A stretch of DNA of 64,000 nt from Streptomyces sp. SCSIO 30461 (lineage in GTDB: Bacteria > Actinomycetota > Actinomycetes > Streptomycetales > Streptomycetaceae): assembly GCF_037023745.1 (NCBI RefSeq), contig NZ_CP146101.1:7562501-7626500 (forward strand). Reading direction: 5' to 3'. The translations under genes were made by a program, and so were the position numbers. Below are positions 34,782 through 43,825 of the stretch, piece by piece; the stretch's first letter is position 1; each line of letters opens with the position of its first letter. The notes under the pieces are model-generated. The model was given only the letters and a program-made list of their open reading frames with translations, was not told the DNA's origin and made no database searches.

Positions 34782-34920
34782 GGGCCGACGATACGCGCTA
34801 ATCGGACAAAATTCGTTTAGCGCGCATCTACGGCGCGGCGTGCACCTGCTCTGCGGCCTGGGCCAGGTCAGGGGCCAGGGGCGGATGGTGCGGAAGGACG
34901 GTCCGGTGCGGTGCGGACGG

Positions 34921-35718
34921 TCACTTACGGGAGGCGTTGCGCTCGTACACCAGCCGCAACCCGATCAAGGTCAGCCAGGGTTCGTGCTCGTCGATCTCGC
35001 CGGCCTCGCCCAACACCATCGGCGCGAGACCGCCGGTGGCGATCACGGTGACCTCGTCCGGGTCGTCGGCGAGCTCGCGCTTCATGCGCTGGACGACACC
35101 GTCCACCTGCCCCGCGAAGCCGTACACGATGCCCGCCTGCATGGCCTCGACCGTGTTCTTCCCGATCACGCTGCGCGGGCGGGCCAGCTCGATCTTGCGG
35201 AGCTGGGCGCCCTTGACGCCCAGCGCCTCGACCGAGATCTCGATGCCGGGGGAGATCACCCCGCCCACGTACTCACCGCGTGCGCTGACGGCGTCGAAGG
35301 TGGTGGCGGTCCCGAAGTCCACGACGATCGCCGGTCCCCCGTACAGCTCGACGGCGGCGACCGCGTTGATGATGCGGTCCGCGCCGACCTCCTTCGGGTT
35401 GTCCATGAGGATCGGCACGCCCGTCTTGACGCCTGGCTCGACCAGAACCGCGGGGACATCGCCGTAGTAGCGGCGGGTGACCTCGCGCAGCTCGTGCAGC
35501 ACGGAGGGGACGGTGGCGCAGATCGCGATCCCCTCGATGCCGTCGCCGAGTTCCTCACCGAGCAGTGGGTGCATACCCATCAGACCGTTGAGCAGCACCG
35601 CGAGTTCGTCCGCGGTGCGGCGCGAGTCGGTGGAGACGCGCCAGTGCTCCACGATGTCCTCGCCGTCGAACAGGCCGAGGACGGTATGGCTGTTGCCGAC
35701 GTCGATGGTGAGCAGCAT
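34921..35718 (-). CDS. coaX: type III pantothenate kinase
   Basis: The 265-residue protein phosphorylates pantothenate, the first step of CoA synthesis. ASKHA-fold motifs are present: MLLTIDVGNSHTVLGLF, GADRIINAVAA, IVVDFGTATTFDAVS and the GGVISPGIEIS segment. It is the last gene of the five-gene operon; its ATG shares one base with the nadC stop codon (TGATG). Type III enzymes are not feedback-inhibited by CoA, unlike the actinobacterial CoaA also expected in the genome. Confidence 0.96.
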   Translation of the reverse strand: MLLTIDVGNSHTVLGLFDGEDIVEHWRVSTDSRRTADELAVLLNGLMGMHPLLGEELGDGIEGIAICATVPSVLHELREVTRRYYGDVPAVLVEPGVKTGVPILMDNPKEVGADRIINAVAAVELYGGPAIVVDFGTATTFDAVSARGEYVGGVISPGIEISVEALGVKGAQLRKIELARPRSVIGKNTVEAMQAGIVYGFAGQVDGVVQRMKRELADDPDEVTVIATGGLAPMVLGEAGEIDEHEPWLTLIGLRLVYERNASRK

Positions 35719-36761
35719 CAGTCCTGGGCCTCTCGCAGGTCGAGGCCGATGTCGAGGATCGCGGAGGAGTGGGTGAGGGCCCCGACGGCCAGGTAGTCGA
35801 CGCCCGTCTCGGCGTAGGCGCGGGCGTTGGCGAGGGTGAGCCGACCCGATGATTCCAACACCGCACGGCCCTTGGCGAGGGTGACCGCCTCTTCCGTCTC
35901 GACCGGGGTGAAGTTGTCGAGCAGGATCAGGTCGGCGCCCGCGTCCAGGGCCTCGCGGACCTGGTGGAGGGTGTCGACCTCCACCTCGACGGCCAGATCG
36001 GAGATGCCCATCGCGGCCATGGTCTCCCGTACGGCCTTGAACGCCTCGGCGACCCCACCGGCGGCGATGACGTGGTTGTCCTTGACCAGGGCGGCGTCCG
36101 AGAGCGACATCCGGTGGTTGACGCCGCCGCCGCAGCGCACGGCGTACTTCTCCAGCGCGCGCAGGCCGGGCGTCGTCTTGCGGGTGTCGCGGACCCTCGC
36201 GTTGGTGCCTTCGAGCAGGTCCGCCCAGGCGCGGGTGGCGGTGGCGATACCGGAGAGGCGGCAGAGGATGTTCAGCGCGCTGCGTTCGCCGGTGAGCAGA
36301 TCGCGGGTGCGGGCGGTGACGGACAGGAGCTTCTGGCCCGCTTCGACCCGGTCGCCGTCCGCGACGTGCCGCTCGACCTCGAACTCGTCGGTGCAGACGA
36401 TGGACAGCACGGCCTCGGCGATCCGCAGACCCGAGACGACCCCCGCCTCGCGCGCCGTGAAGTCGCCGGTGGCCACGGCGTCCTCGGGGACGGTGGCGAC
36501 GGTGGTGATGTCGAAGCCACCGTCGAGATCCTCCTCGATCGCCAGGTGGGCGATGTCCTCGACCTGTACGGGGTCGAGACCGGCGTCGGCGAGGAGTTCG
36601 GCGAGCGCGGGGTCGAGACCGCATTCGTACACCTCGTCCGCGTCACCCGCGCAGCCGCAGTCGTCGCCGCAGCCCGCCGTGCCGTCGGCTGCGGAGGAGG
36701 TTGCGCCGATGTGGATCAGCGGTACGTCCACGGGCTCGGGGCGTTCTTCGGGCGTGCTCAC
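35718..36761 (-). CDS. nadC: nicotinate-nucleotide pyrophosphorylase (quinolinate phosphoribosyltransferase)
   Basis: The protein has 347 residues from GTG 36761 with AGGGAG eight bases upstream. It converts quinolinate plus PRPP to nicotinate mononucleotide. Core motifs are EEDLDGGFDITT, the RK/TTPGLR substrate segment TRKTTPGLRALEKYAV, NHRMSLSDAALVKDNHV and LLDNFTP. An N-terminal extension of about 50 residues holds a Cys cluster, GCGDDCGCAGDADEVYECG, absent from standard NadC; it could bind a metal. The GTG overlaps the nadB stop codon by four bases. Confidence 0.95.
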   Translation of the reverse strand: MSTPEERPEPVDVPLIHIGATSSAADGTAGCGDDCGCAGDADEVYECGLDPALAELLADAGLDPVQVEDIAHLAIEEDLDGGFDITTVATVPEDAVATGDFTAREAGVVSGLRIAEAVLSIVCTDEFEVERHVADGDRVEAGQKLLSVTARTRDLLTGERSALNILCRLSGIATATRAWADLLEGTNARVRDTRKTTPGLRALEKYAVRCGGGVNHRMSLSDAALVKDNHVIAAGGVAEAFKAVRETMAAMGISDLAVEVEVDTLHQVREALDAGADLILLDNFTPVETEEAVTLAKGRAVLESSGRLTLANARAYAETGVDYLAVGALTHSSAILDIGLDLREAQD

Positions 36762-38572
36762 GGTTGCGGCTCCCTGGGGAGAAGGGGGTTCGGGCTGGTG
36801 GTCGTTCTGGGGTGAATCGTGCTGGAGGACTTCGCGGGCGCCAGCGACTCGGTGTCGGTGCGGCTGACGACGAGACGCCGGTCGGGGGTGAGCCGTACGA
36901 CGATATGGCGGCGCCACTCGATGTCGTCACGGTCGGGGTGGTCCTCGCGCCAGTGGCAGCCGCGGGTCTCGGCGCGTTCACGGGCGGCGGCGACCAGCAC
37001 GCGGGACACCAGCAGAAGATTGCTGGTCTCCCAGGAATCGACCCCGGGCACGGCCGCCTTGGCGATCCCGGCCGCCGGGGTGCTCTCATCGGCGTCGTGA
37101 CCGGCCGCCAGATAGAGCGCGTCCAGGGCCTGGGCCGCCGCGTCGAGGCTGGCGGCGGACCGCAGGACGCCGGCGCCCTGGGTCATGATCTGCTGGATCT
37201 CATGGCGGGTCTCGGGCGCGAGCAGCGTTACGGGCCCGTCGGCGCCCGGTGCCGGAATGTCGACCGGGTACGTGGGAGCGGCCGGTGCGGCGGTACCGGT
37301 GGCCTCGGCGGCGGCGTGGGCGATCGCGGCGGCGATCCGTTCCGCGAAGACGAGGCCCTCCAGCAGCGAGTTGGAGGCCAACCGGTTGGCTCCGTGCACT
37401 CCTGTGCAGGCGACCTCGCCGCAGGCGTAGAGACCGGGGACGGTGGTGCGGCCCTGCAGGTCGGTGCGGACCCCGCCGGACGCGTAGTGCGCGGCGGGCG
37501 CGACCGGTATCGGCTCGGTCACCGGGTCGATACCGTGGGCGCGGCAGGACGCGAGGATCGTCGGGAAGCGGTGCTCCCACATGTCTGCGCCGAAGTGGCG
37601 GGCGTCCAGGAACATGCTGTCGGCGCCCTGCTCCCGCATCCGGCGCATGATGCCCTTCGCCACGATGTCGCGCGGAGCGAGCTCGGCCAGCTCGTGCCTG
37701 CCCACCATGAAGCGCGTGCCCGCCGCGTCGACCAGATACGCCCCCTCGCCCCGCACCGCCTCGGAGACCAGGGGTTGCTGGCCTTCGGAGTCCGTGCCGA
37801 GGAAAAGGACCGTCGGGTGGAACTGGACGAACTCCAGATCGCTCACCTCGGCCCCGGCACGCAGCGCCAGCGCCACGCCGTCGCCCGTGGAGACGGCCGG
37901 GTTGGTGGTGGCGGCGAAGACCTGGCCCATGCCACCGGTCGCCAGCACCACGGCCGGCGCATGCACCGCACCGACTCCGTCGTGCTGGCCCTCGCCCATG
38001 ACATGGAGCGTGACTCCGGCCGTACGGCCCTCGTCGTCGGTCAACAAGTCCAGGACGAGCGCGTGCTCGATGATGCGGATGGCCCGCTCGCGTATCGCGG
38101 TGACCAGTGCCCGGGAGATCTCGGCACCGGTGGCGTCGCCTCCCGCGTGCGCGATACGCCGCCGATGGTGGCCGCCCTCGCGGGTGAGCGCGATCCCGCC
38201 GTCGGTCTCCGTGTCGAAACGGGCACCCGTCTCGATCAGTCGCCGCACAGCGTCCGGACCTTCGGTGACCAGGGCGCGCACGGCCGCTTCGTCGCACAGC
38301 CCGGCACCCGCGACAAGCGTGTCGTCCAGGTGCTGCCCGGGGCTGTCGCCCTCGCCCAGCGCCGCCGCGATACCGCCCTGGGCCCAACGGGTGGAACCAT
38401 CGTCCAGCAGGGCCTTGGTGACCACGACCGTACGCAGCCCGGCGGCCGTACAACGCAGCGCGGCGGTGAGACCGGCGACACCGGAGCCGACCACCACGAC
38501 GTCCGCCTCGATGGCCCAGCCGGGTGCGGGGGCGTCCAGGCGTATTCCGGTTCCAACGGTCCTGGCGGTCAT
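36758..38572 (-). CDS. nadB: L-aspartate oxidase
   Basis: The 604-residue flavoprotein oxidises aspartate to iminoaspartate for quinolinate synthesis. FAD motif [17 protein letters not shown], the succinate dehydrogenase-like [24 protein letters not shown] and active-site region [14 protein letters not shown] are all present, with [25 protein letters not shown]. The C-terminus has an extra Ser/Pro tail. The partner quinolinate synthase (nadA) is not in the window. It is the third gene of the operon; ATG overlaps the panC stop codon and the end overlaps nadC. Confidence 0.96.
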   Translation of the reverse strand: MTARTVGTGIRLDAPAPGWAIEADVVVVGSGVAGLTAALRCTAAGLRTVVVTKALLDDGSTRWAQGGIAAALGEGDSPGQHLDDTLVAGAGLCDEAAVRALVTEGPDAVRRLIETGARFDTETDGGIALTREGGHHRRRIAHAGGDATGAEISRALVTAIRERAIRIIEHALVLDLLTDDEGRTAGVTLHVMGEGQHDGVGAVHAPAVVLATGGMGQVFAATTNPAVSTGDGVALALRAGAEVSDLEFVQFHPTVLFLGTDSEGQQPLVSEAVRGEGAYLVDAAGTRFMVGRHELAELAPRDIVAKGIMRRMREQGADSMFLDARHFGADMWEHRFPTILASCRAHGIDPVTEPIPVAPAAHYASGGVRTDLQGRTTVPGLYACGEVACTGVHGANRLASNSLLEGLVFAERIAAAIAHAAAEATGTAAPAAPTYPVDIPAPGADGPVTLLAPETRHEIQQIMTQGAGVLRSAASLDAAAQALDALYLAAGHDADESTPAAGIAKAAVPGVDSWETSNLLLVSRVLVAAARERAETRGCHWREDHPDRDDIEWRRHIVVRLTPDRRLVVSRTDTESLAPAKSSSTIHPRTTTSPNPLLPREPQP

Positions 38573-39666
38573 ACCGGCGCTCCGAAGGTCAGGGGAATGT
38601 TGTCGATCAGCCTCGTCGTACCGACCCGCGCGGCGATCGCCATGATCGCCTCACCCTCGTGGCCGTCCGGGACCTCGGTGAAGTCGGACGGGTCGACCAG
38701 CGCCAGATAGTCCAGCTCAAGCCGCGGCACCGCCGTGGCCGCCTCGTCCAGCACGACCTGGGCCGCGGCGCGCACGGCATCGGCCCCACCGCCCGGCTGG
38801 GCTGCCGCCACGGCGTGCGCGTCGGCTGCCGCACGGGCCTCGCCGATCGCGGACAGCGCGGCGGCGCGGGCCTGCGGAGCCGGGGCGGACTCGGCGCGGG
38901 CTCGCAGCGCCTGCTGCGCAGCGAGCCGGTCGCGGGCGGCGAACAGGGCCCGGGACAGGGCGAGCGCGGTCCTGCGTTCGTCGGGCGAGAGATAGCGGTT
39001 GCGGCTGGACAGGGCGAGACCGTCCGGCTCACGCACGGTCGGCACGCCGATGATCTCCACCGGGAAGTTCAGATCGCGGGTCATCCGGCGGATCAACGCG
39101 AGCTGCTGGGCGTCCTTCTGACCGAAGAAGGCGACGTCAGGGCGGGTGAGGTGGAGGAGCTTGGCGACGACGGTCAGCATGCCGTCGAAGTGGCCGGGAC
39201 GGCTGGCTCCTTCGAGCAACTCGCCCATGGGGCCCGCGGTGATACGGACCTGGGGCTGCCCACCCGGGTAGACCTCGTCTCCGGACGGCGCGAACACCGC
39301 GTCGGCACCCGCTTCGCGGGCGAGCTTCAGGTCGGCTTCCAGGGTGCGGGGGTAGCGGTCGAGATCCTCGCCGGGGCCGAACTGGAGCGGGTTGACGAAG
39401 ACCGTGACCACGACGAAGCCGCCGGGGCCGACATGGGTGCGAGCCGTGCGCACGAGAGTGGCATGGCCCTCGTGGAGGGCGCCCATGGTCATGACGACGG
39501 CGGTGCGGCCGCGCGGGGTGAGGCTCTGCAGGGCCTGGTCCAGGTCTCGGCGGCGATGCAGCACCCGCACGCTGCCACCGGTCGCGCCACTTGGCCCGTC
39601 GGGGCCTTGGGTCTCGTACGTGACGTCAGCGCGGGAGTCATGGCCCGGCCGGGCGTGCGAGCTCAT
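38569..39666 (-). CDS. panC: pantoate-beta-alanine ligase (pantothenate synthetase)
   Basis: The protein has 365 residues. It joins pantoate and beta-alanine using ATP. Motifs: [19 protein letters not shown] (HxGH), [38 protein letters not shown] and the KMSKS-equivalent [15 protein letters not shown]. It is longer than the usual 280-300 residues because of an N-terminal extension of about 35 residues and Ala-rich insertions in the C-terminal domain ([27 protein letters not shown]). ATG 39666 overlaps the upstream DUF2520 gene; the end overlaps nadB. Confidence 0.94.
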   Translation of the reverse strand: MSSHARPGHDSRADVTYETQGPDGPSGATGGSVRVLHRRRDLDQALQSLTPRGRTAVVMTMGALHEGHATLVRTARTHVGPGGFVVVTVFVNPLQFGPGEDLDRYPRTLEADLKLAREAGADAVFAPSGDEVYPGGQPQVRITAGPMGELLEGASRPGHFDGMLTVVAKLLHLTRPDVAFFGQKDAQQLALIRRMTRDLNFPVEIIGVPTVREPDGLALSSRNRYLSPDERRTALALSRALFAARDRLAAQQALRARAESAPAPQARAAALSAIGEARAAADAHAVAAAQPGGGADAVRAAAQVVLDEAATAVPRLELDYLALVDPSDFTEVPDGHEGEAIMAIAARVGTTRLIDNIPLTFGAPV

Positions 39667-40601
39667 CGATTGTCCCCCTCGGCGAGCACGCCCAGCAGGT
39701 CCTCGGCGAGCTCCGGCTTCAGCAGGCCCTGTGCCAGGGCACGGTCCGCGGTCGTACGGGCCATGGCCAGATATCCGGCGACCGCTCCGGGCGCGTGCTT
39801 GCGCAGCTCCGCGACATGGGCCGCGACCGTGCCCGAGTCGCCGCGGGCCACCGGGCCGGTGAGCGCGGCATCGCCCGAACGCAGGGCATTGTCCAGCGCG
39901 GCTCCGAGCAGCGGGCCGAGCATACGGTCCGGTGCGGCGACACCCGCGGTGCGCAGCAGCTCCATGGCCTGGGCGACCAGGGTGACCAGGTAGTTCGCAC
40001 CGAGGGCGAGGGCCGCGTGGTAGAGCGGTCGGGCTTCCTCTTCGATCCACTCCGGCTCACCACCCATCTCGATGACCAGCGCCTCGGCGGCCAACCTGAG
40101 CTCTTCGGGCGCGGTGACCCCGAAGGAGCAGCCGGCCAGCCGCTGGACGTCGACGCTTGTCCCAGTGAACGTCATCGCGGGGTGCAGGGCGAGCGGCAGG
40201 GCCCCGGCACGGCGGGCGGGATCGAGCACGGCCGTGCCGTAGCGCCCGGAGGTGTGGACGAGCAACTGCCCGGGACGGACGGCCCCGGTTTCCGCGAGTC
40301 CGTCGACCAAGGAGGGAAGGGCGTCGTCGGGCACGGTGAGCAGCACCAGCTCGGCGCGGGAAAGCACCTCTTCGGGCGTCACGAGCGGCACATCGGGCAG
40401 CAGGGCCGCGGCGCGGCGCCGCGAGGCGTCCGAGACACCGGAGACGGCGACCGGACGATGACCGGCCAGCTGGAGGGACACGGCGAGGGCGGGGCCGACG
40501 CGGCCCGCTCCGACGACGCCCACAGTGAGCCGCGCCGGCCGGTCCCTGGGGTCGGCGGGCTCGGATGCTGGGTGAGGTGCTGACGGTGATGGAGCGTTCA
40601 C
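39663..40601 (-). CDS. Rossmann-like/DUF2520 domain protein (ketopantoate reductase-like)
   Basis: The protein has 312 residues. The N-terminal Rossmann domain has [22 protein letters not shown], then [10 protein letters not shown] and [10 protein letters not shown]. The C-terminal DUF2520 helical domain contains [35 protein letters not shown]. The fold is that of ketopantoate reductase and 6-phosphogluconate dehydrogenase relatives. Standing first in an operon with panC, it may supply pantoate or a related NADPH-dependent step, but that is inference. Its stop codon overlaps the panC ATG. Confidence 0.85.
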   Translation of the reverse strand: MNAPSPSAPHPASEPADPRDRPARLTVGVVGAGRVGPALAVSLQLAGHRPVAVSGVSDASRRRAAALLPDVPLVTPEEVLSRAELVLLTVPDDALPSLVDGLAETGAVRPGQLLVHTSGRYGTAVLDPARRAGALPLALHPAMTFTGTSVDVQRLAGCSFGVTAPEELRLAAEALVIEMGGEPEWIEEEARPLYHAALALGANYLVTLVAQAMELLRTAGVAAPDRMLGPLLGAALDNALRSGDAALTGPVARGDSGTVAAHVAELRKHAPGAVAGYLAMARTTADRALAQGLLKPELAEDLLGVLAEGDNR

Positions 40602-40728
40602 GCGGCGACGGCCTTCCGTTCCAGTCCGCGGGGGGTACCGGACGATTTCTCGTCATGCTACGCCAGCGCCTTGCCAGGCCTTCGGCCGTCCACAGACCGC
40701 CGAAGGGCAGCCACGGGCGGCTCAGGAG

Positions 40729-40737
40729 TTATCCACA
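40729..40737 (+). promoter_or_regulatory. single consensus DnaA box-like nonamer
   Basis: TTATCCACA in the 202-bp divergent region between the DUF2520 gene and the aldolase-like gene; a second weaker CGTCCACA lies near 40687. Isolated boxes can titrate DnaA or regulate transcription; chance occurrence is possible. Confidence 0.35.
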
Positions 40738-40803
40738 GGCTGTACGGGAGAGGGCGGGAACCCGCCATGATCTCAGTACGCCGGAAGGACGACGGGAGCG
40801 GCG

Positions 40804-42075
40804 GTGATGACGATGGACGAGACGGGCACGACAAGCGCCACGGCCACGGCGAGCGCCATGAGCGCCACGGGCACGACGGACGCCACGGGCACGGCGAGCG
40901 TGACGTGGAGAGAGCAGGACGAGACCCAGCGCAGGATTGATGCCTGGCGGGCGTCGAAGCGGGTGCTGTGGCGCTCACCGGCGGAGTTCCGCCTGGGTGA
41001 GCGGCTGGCGGCGCTCGCCGCCGACGCGGGCGCGGTCCACGACCTGGGCGACAAGGTCGACGTCTACGGCGACGGGGTCGTGGAGGCGTTGGAGGACCGG
41101 GTGGCGGCACTGCTCGGCTTCCCCGCCGCCGCGTTCTTCCCGACCGGGACGATGGCGCAGCAGGTGGCGCTCCGCTGCTGGGCCGGCCGCACGGGCAACC
41201 ACACGGTCGCACTCCATCCACTGGCCCACCCCGAGATGCATGAGCGAGGTGCGCTCGGGCTGGTGAGCGGGCTGCGCACGGTCCATCCGACCCGAGCGCC
41301 CCGGTTGCCGACGGCCGAGGAGGTCCGGGACCTGGAGGAGCCGTTCGGCACGCTGATGCTGGAGCTACCGCTGCGCGAAGCCGGGTTCCTGCTCCCGTCC
41401 TGGGACGAACTGGTGGACGTGGTGGAAGCCGCACGGGAGCGGGACGCGGTGGTGCACATGGACGGCGCCAGGCTGTGGGAGTGCACCGCCCACTTCGGAC
41501 GGGGTACGGACGAGATCGCCCGGCTCGCCGACAGCGTGTACGTGTCCTTCTACAAGTCCCTGGGCGGGCTTTCCGGGGCCGTGCTGGCGGGGACCGGGAC
41601 CCTCGTGGACGAGGCAAGGGCCTGGCGGCACCGATACGGCGGGCAGCTCTTCCAGCAGTATCCGGCCGCGCTGTCCGCGCTGCTCGGCCTGCAGCGGGAA
41701 CTGCCGCGGCTGCCCTCCTACGTGGCCCATGCGCGGACCGTGGCGGCAGCACTGGCGGACGGGATGCGGGCCGCGCCTGAGATCGACTGGTTCCGGGTCC
41801 ACCCCGCCCGCCCGCACACCCACCAGTTCCAGGTGTGGCTGCCATATGAACCGGACAAGTTGAACGAGGCGTCGCTGCGCCAGGCGGAGCGGACGGGCAC
41901 CACCCTCTTCCGGCGCTGGTTCGCTCCGGAGCCCTGGGGACCGCCGGGCGTCTCCGTCACGGAGTTGACCGTGGCGGCGGAGGGGCTGGAGTGGACCGCC
42001 GAGGATGTGCGGGCGGCCGTGGCGGAGTTCATACGCTTTCTGGCCCCGGACGGCGGGGGCCGCACAGCCGGCTGA
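40804..42075 (+). CDS. PLP-dependent beta-eliminating lyase / low-specificity threonine aldolase-like
   Basis: The protein has 423 residues. It is a fold-type I PLP enzyme. After a low-complexity Thr/Ala/Ser N-terminus (about 1-33, from a GACG/CCACGG-type DNA repeat at 40829-40901) the core shows DKVDVYGDGVVEALEDRVAALLG, FPTGTMAQQVALR, VVHMDGARLWECTAHFG (Asp for the pyridine nitrogen) and VYVSFYKSLGGLSGAVLAG with the PLP lysine. This matches the beta_elim_lyase/threonine aldolase family, though the substrate is uncertain. GTG 40804 is followed by ATG 40807; either could be the start. Confidence 0.87.
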   Translation: MMTMDETGTTSATATASAMSATGTTDATGTASVTWREQDETQRRIDAWRASKRVLWRSPAEFRLGERLAALAADAGAVHDLGDKVDVYGDGVVEALEDRVAALLGFPAAAFFPTGTMAQQVALRCWAGRTGNHTVALHPLAHPEMHERGALGLVSGLRTVHPTRAPRLPTAEEVRDLEEPFGTLMLELPLREAGFLLPSWDELVDVVEAARERDAVVHMDGARLWECTAHFGRGTDEIARLADSVYVSFYKSLGGLSGAVLAGTGTLVDEARAWRHRYGGQLFQQYPAALSALLGLQRELPRLPSYVAHARTVAAALADGMRAAPEIDWFRVHPARPHTHQFQVWLPYEPDKLNEASLRQAERTGTTLFRRWFAPEPWGPPGVSVTELTVAAEGLEWTAEDVRAAVAEFIRFLAPDGGGRTAG

Positions 42076-42094
42076 ACAGCACACGGAGGATCTC

Positions 42095-42223
42095 ATGGAG
42101 TCCCGGGGACGGAGGCATCGGGGCGCCGGTGCGGGAGGCGCGACAGGTGTCGAGGAGGTACTGCTGAACGGCGGCCATATGCCCCAGTCGGCAGTGACTT
42201 CCTGGAGAACGGTCCTGCGCTGA
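42095..42223 (+). CDS. possible small ORF with strong ribosome site
   Basis: A 42-residue product (MESRGRRHRGAGAGGATG... ending SWRTVLR), with GGAGG at 42085-42089 five bases before ATG 42095. It lies 19 bases downstream of the aldolase-like gene and ends inside a hairpin. It is basic and Gly-rich at the N-terminus, with no signal peptide. I recognise no family. The ribosome site and placement are the only support. Confidence 0.4.
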   Translation: MESRGRRHRGAGAGGATGVEEVLLNGGHMPQSAVTSWRTVLR

Positions 42224-42258
42224 GAACCGGGCCGGAGCCGGGACGGCAGGCTCAGCGC
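42217..42258. terminator. hairpin between convergent small genes
   Basis: GCGCTGAG (42217-42224) and CTCAGCGC (42251-42258), perfect 8-bp arms that include the stop codons of both flanking small genes. Confidence 0.5.
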
Positions 42259-42470
42259 CTGTGGCGGCTGTCCCTCATGCCGGGCGGCATGCTGCGCTGG
42301 GTCACCGCGTTGAACGAGATCCGGTCCTGGGCCGCCGTCCGGCGCCGCTCCTGCTCGATCAGCAGCCCGTCCACGTTCTCCGTCGGTCTGTTGTCCCGCC
42401 GCAGCAGCACCCAGATGAGCGCTCCCACCGCACCCGCGAGCAGCCCGAAGAACACAGCGATCGTCGACAT
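42252..42470 (-). CDS. small single-pass membrane protein
   Basis: The protein has 72 residues from ATG 42470 (GGGGG seven bases upstream). The N-terminal helix STIAVFFGLLAGAVGALIWVLL is followed by a charged, Arg-rich cytoplasmic part (RRDNRPTENVDGLLIEQERRRTAAQDR) ending MRDSRHRR. The layout resembles other small Streptomyces membrane proteins of unknown role. It stands alone between an intergenic repeat region and the convergent small ORF. Confidence 0.7.
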   Translation of the reverse strand: MSTIAVFFGLLAGAVGALIWVLLRRDNRPTENVDGLLIEQERRRTAAQDRISFNAVTQRSMPPGMRDSRHRR

Positions 42471-42827
42471 GTCAAAACCCCCGTCATGAGTCGGCCCGAC
42501 CGGGCCGGTCGCCTCCACCCTCCCCATCCGCGTTCGGCGACAAACGGCACCGACGGAAAGGGACTTGCGACAAGCCGACCTTAGACCACCGCGCGCTGTG
42601 GCGCGGCGGCCTGCCGGGTTCGGTGTCGGACACGGCCCGGCCGACTCCGCTGTGCGCTCGGCCAGTTGGGGCACGGCCGACCGATCCGAGCGGAGATGCC
42701 CGGTGGCCCGCCCTGCGAGCCTGTTTCGTGCACGGTCTATGTCCTGCCGCCACCGAACGGCCCTTTGTCCAGAGCAGTCCGCTGATCCGGAGCGGTCCGC
42801 TCACGCCCCTGATCAGGAGCGGTCCGC
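42471..42827. other. intergenic region with tandem repeats downstream of the response regulator gene
   Basis: 357 bases without a supported gene. Near its right end lies a 27-bp tandem repeat that also covers the 3-prime end of the response regulator gene. Frames crossing it lack a ribosome site and encode low-complexity sequence. Confidence 0.5.
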
Positions 42828-42836
42828 TCACGCCCC
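42789..42836. repeat. 27-bp tandem repeat overlapping the response regulator stop codon
   Basis: GGAGCGGTCCGCTCACGCCC begins both copies (42789-42815 and 42816-42836, the second truncated), with a degenerate third at about 42771-42788. Each unit contains a GAGCGG/CCGCTC dyad and a TCA, so the regulator stop codon (TGA) is duplicated in the repeat. Confidence 0.7.
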
Positions 42837-43535
42837 GGCGTTGCCGCCTGCCCGCACCAGACCGGACTCGTAGGCGAGCACCACCACCTGGACCCTGTCC
42901 CGCAGGTCCAGCTTGGTGAGGATCCGGCCCACATGCGTCTTGACCGTGGCCTCGGACAGCACAAGCCGCCCGGCGATCTCCCCGTTGGAGAGCCCCTGCG
43001 CCACCAGCAGCATGACCTCTCGTTCGCGTTCGGTGAGCTTGCCGATCTCCTTGTGCTGCTCAGGCTCCCCCGCGGACGGCAGCATCGGCGAGAAGCGGTC
43101 GAGCAGCCGTCTGGTGGTGGACGGCGCCACCACCGCGTCCCCGCTGTGCACGGACCGGATCGCGGCGAGCAGTTCACTCGGCGGCACGTCCTTGAGCATG
43201 AACCCGCTCGCGCCCGCCTTCAGACCCGTGAAGGCGTACTCGTCGAGGTCGAAGGTGGTCAGGATGAGCACCTTCGGCGCGTTCGGCTGCGCGCAGATGC
43301 GACGGGTGGCCTCGACGCCATCCATCCTCGGCATCCGGACGTCCATCAGCACCACGTCCACCGGCGTGGTCCGCAGCAGCTCGATCGCCTCGACCCCGTC
43401 CCCGGCCTCCGCCACGACGTCCATGTCAGGCTGCGCGGCCAGCACCATACGGAAGCCCGTACGCAGCAGTACCTGGTCGTCGACGAGCATGACTCTTACG
43501 TGTCCTACCGAGGACTCTTCCGGCGCGTGCGTCAT
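42828..43535 (-). CDS. NarL/LuxR-family response regulator
   Basis: The protein has 235 residues. The receiver domain (about 12-130) shows MLVDDQVLLRTGFRMVL, the phospho-acceptor Asp in VVLMDVRMPRMDG and ILTTFD/FMLKDVPP switch residues. The LuxR helix-turn-helix is LTEREREVMLLVAQGLSNGEIAGRLVLSEATVKTHVGRIL. TACGCT six bases before ATG 43535 suggests a leaderless mRNA. It is paired with the sensor kinase gene 290 bases upstream on the same strand. The target genes are unknown. Confidence 0.94.
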   Translation of the reverse strand: MTHAPEESSVGHVRVMLVDDQVLLRTGFRMVLAAQPDMDVVAEAGDGVEAIELLRTTPVDVVLMDVRMPRMDGVEATRRICAQPNAPKVLILTTFDLDEYAFTGLKAGASGFMLKDVPPSELLAAIRSVHSGDAVVAPSTTRRLLDRFSPMLPSAGEPEQHKEIGKLTEREREVMLLVAQGLSNGEIAGRLVLSEATVKTHVGRILTKLDLRDRVQVVVLAYESGLVRAGGNAGA

Positions 43536-43825
43536 ACGGCCAGCGTACGCAACGAGCCGCGGGCCGCCTTTCTGTTGCCCGACGCGGCCGGGTCTCAGGC
43601 CCCGGACCCGGCGAGCTCGGCCACCGCGGCCCTCATCGGTGTCCCGGGTGCCGGTCCCGCAACGCCCACCGCACCGGGCTCAGCGCCTGAAGGCGGGTGC
43701 GGCGAGAGGCGGTTGCCGAGGTGGGGCGGACTCGGCGCGCGGCGATGTCCGGGGGACCGCGGTCGGCCGCCTGATCCCACTGCCCTGTGCTTGATCCCAC
43801 TGCCCTGTGCCCGCTCCCGCACGCC
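43536..43825. other. gap between sensor kinase and response regulator genes, with a 19-bp direct repeat
   Basis: 290 bases, unusually long for a two-component pair. TGATCCCACTGCCCTGTGC occurs at 43772-43790 and again at 43792-43810. The response regulator has its own promoter-like -10 at the left end, so the two genes may be transcribed separately. Confidence 0.55.

Noticed and set aside
42771..42836. Short regular repeats as a CRISPR array
   Set aside because: The units are directly abutting with no spacers, and no cas genes are present.
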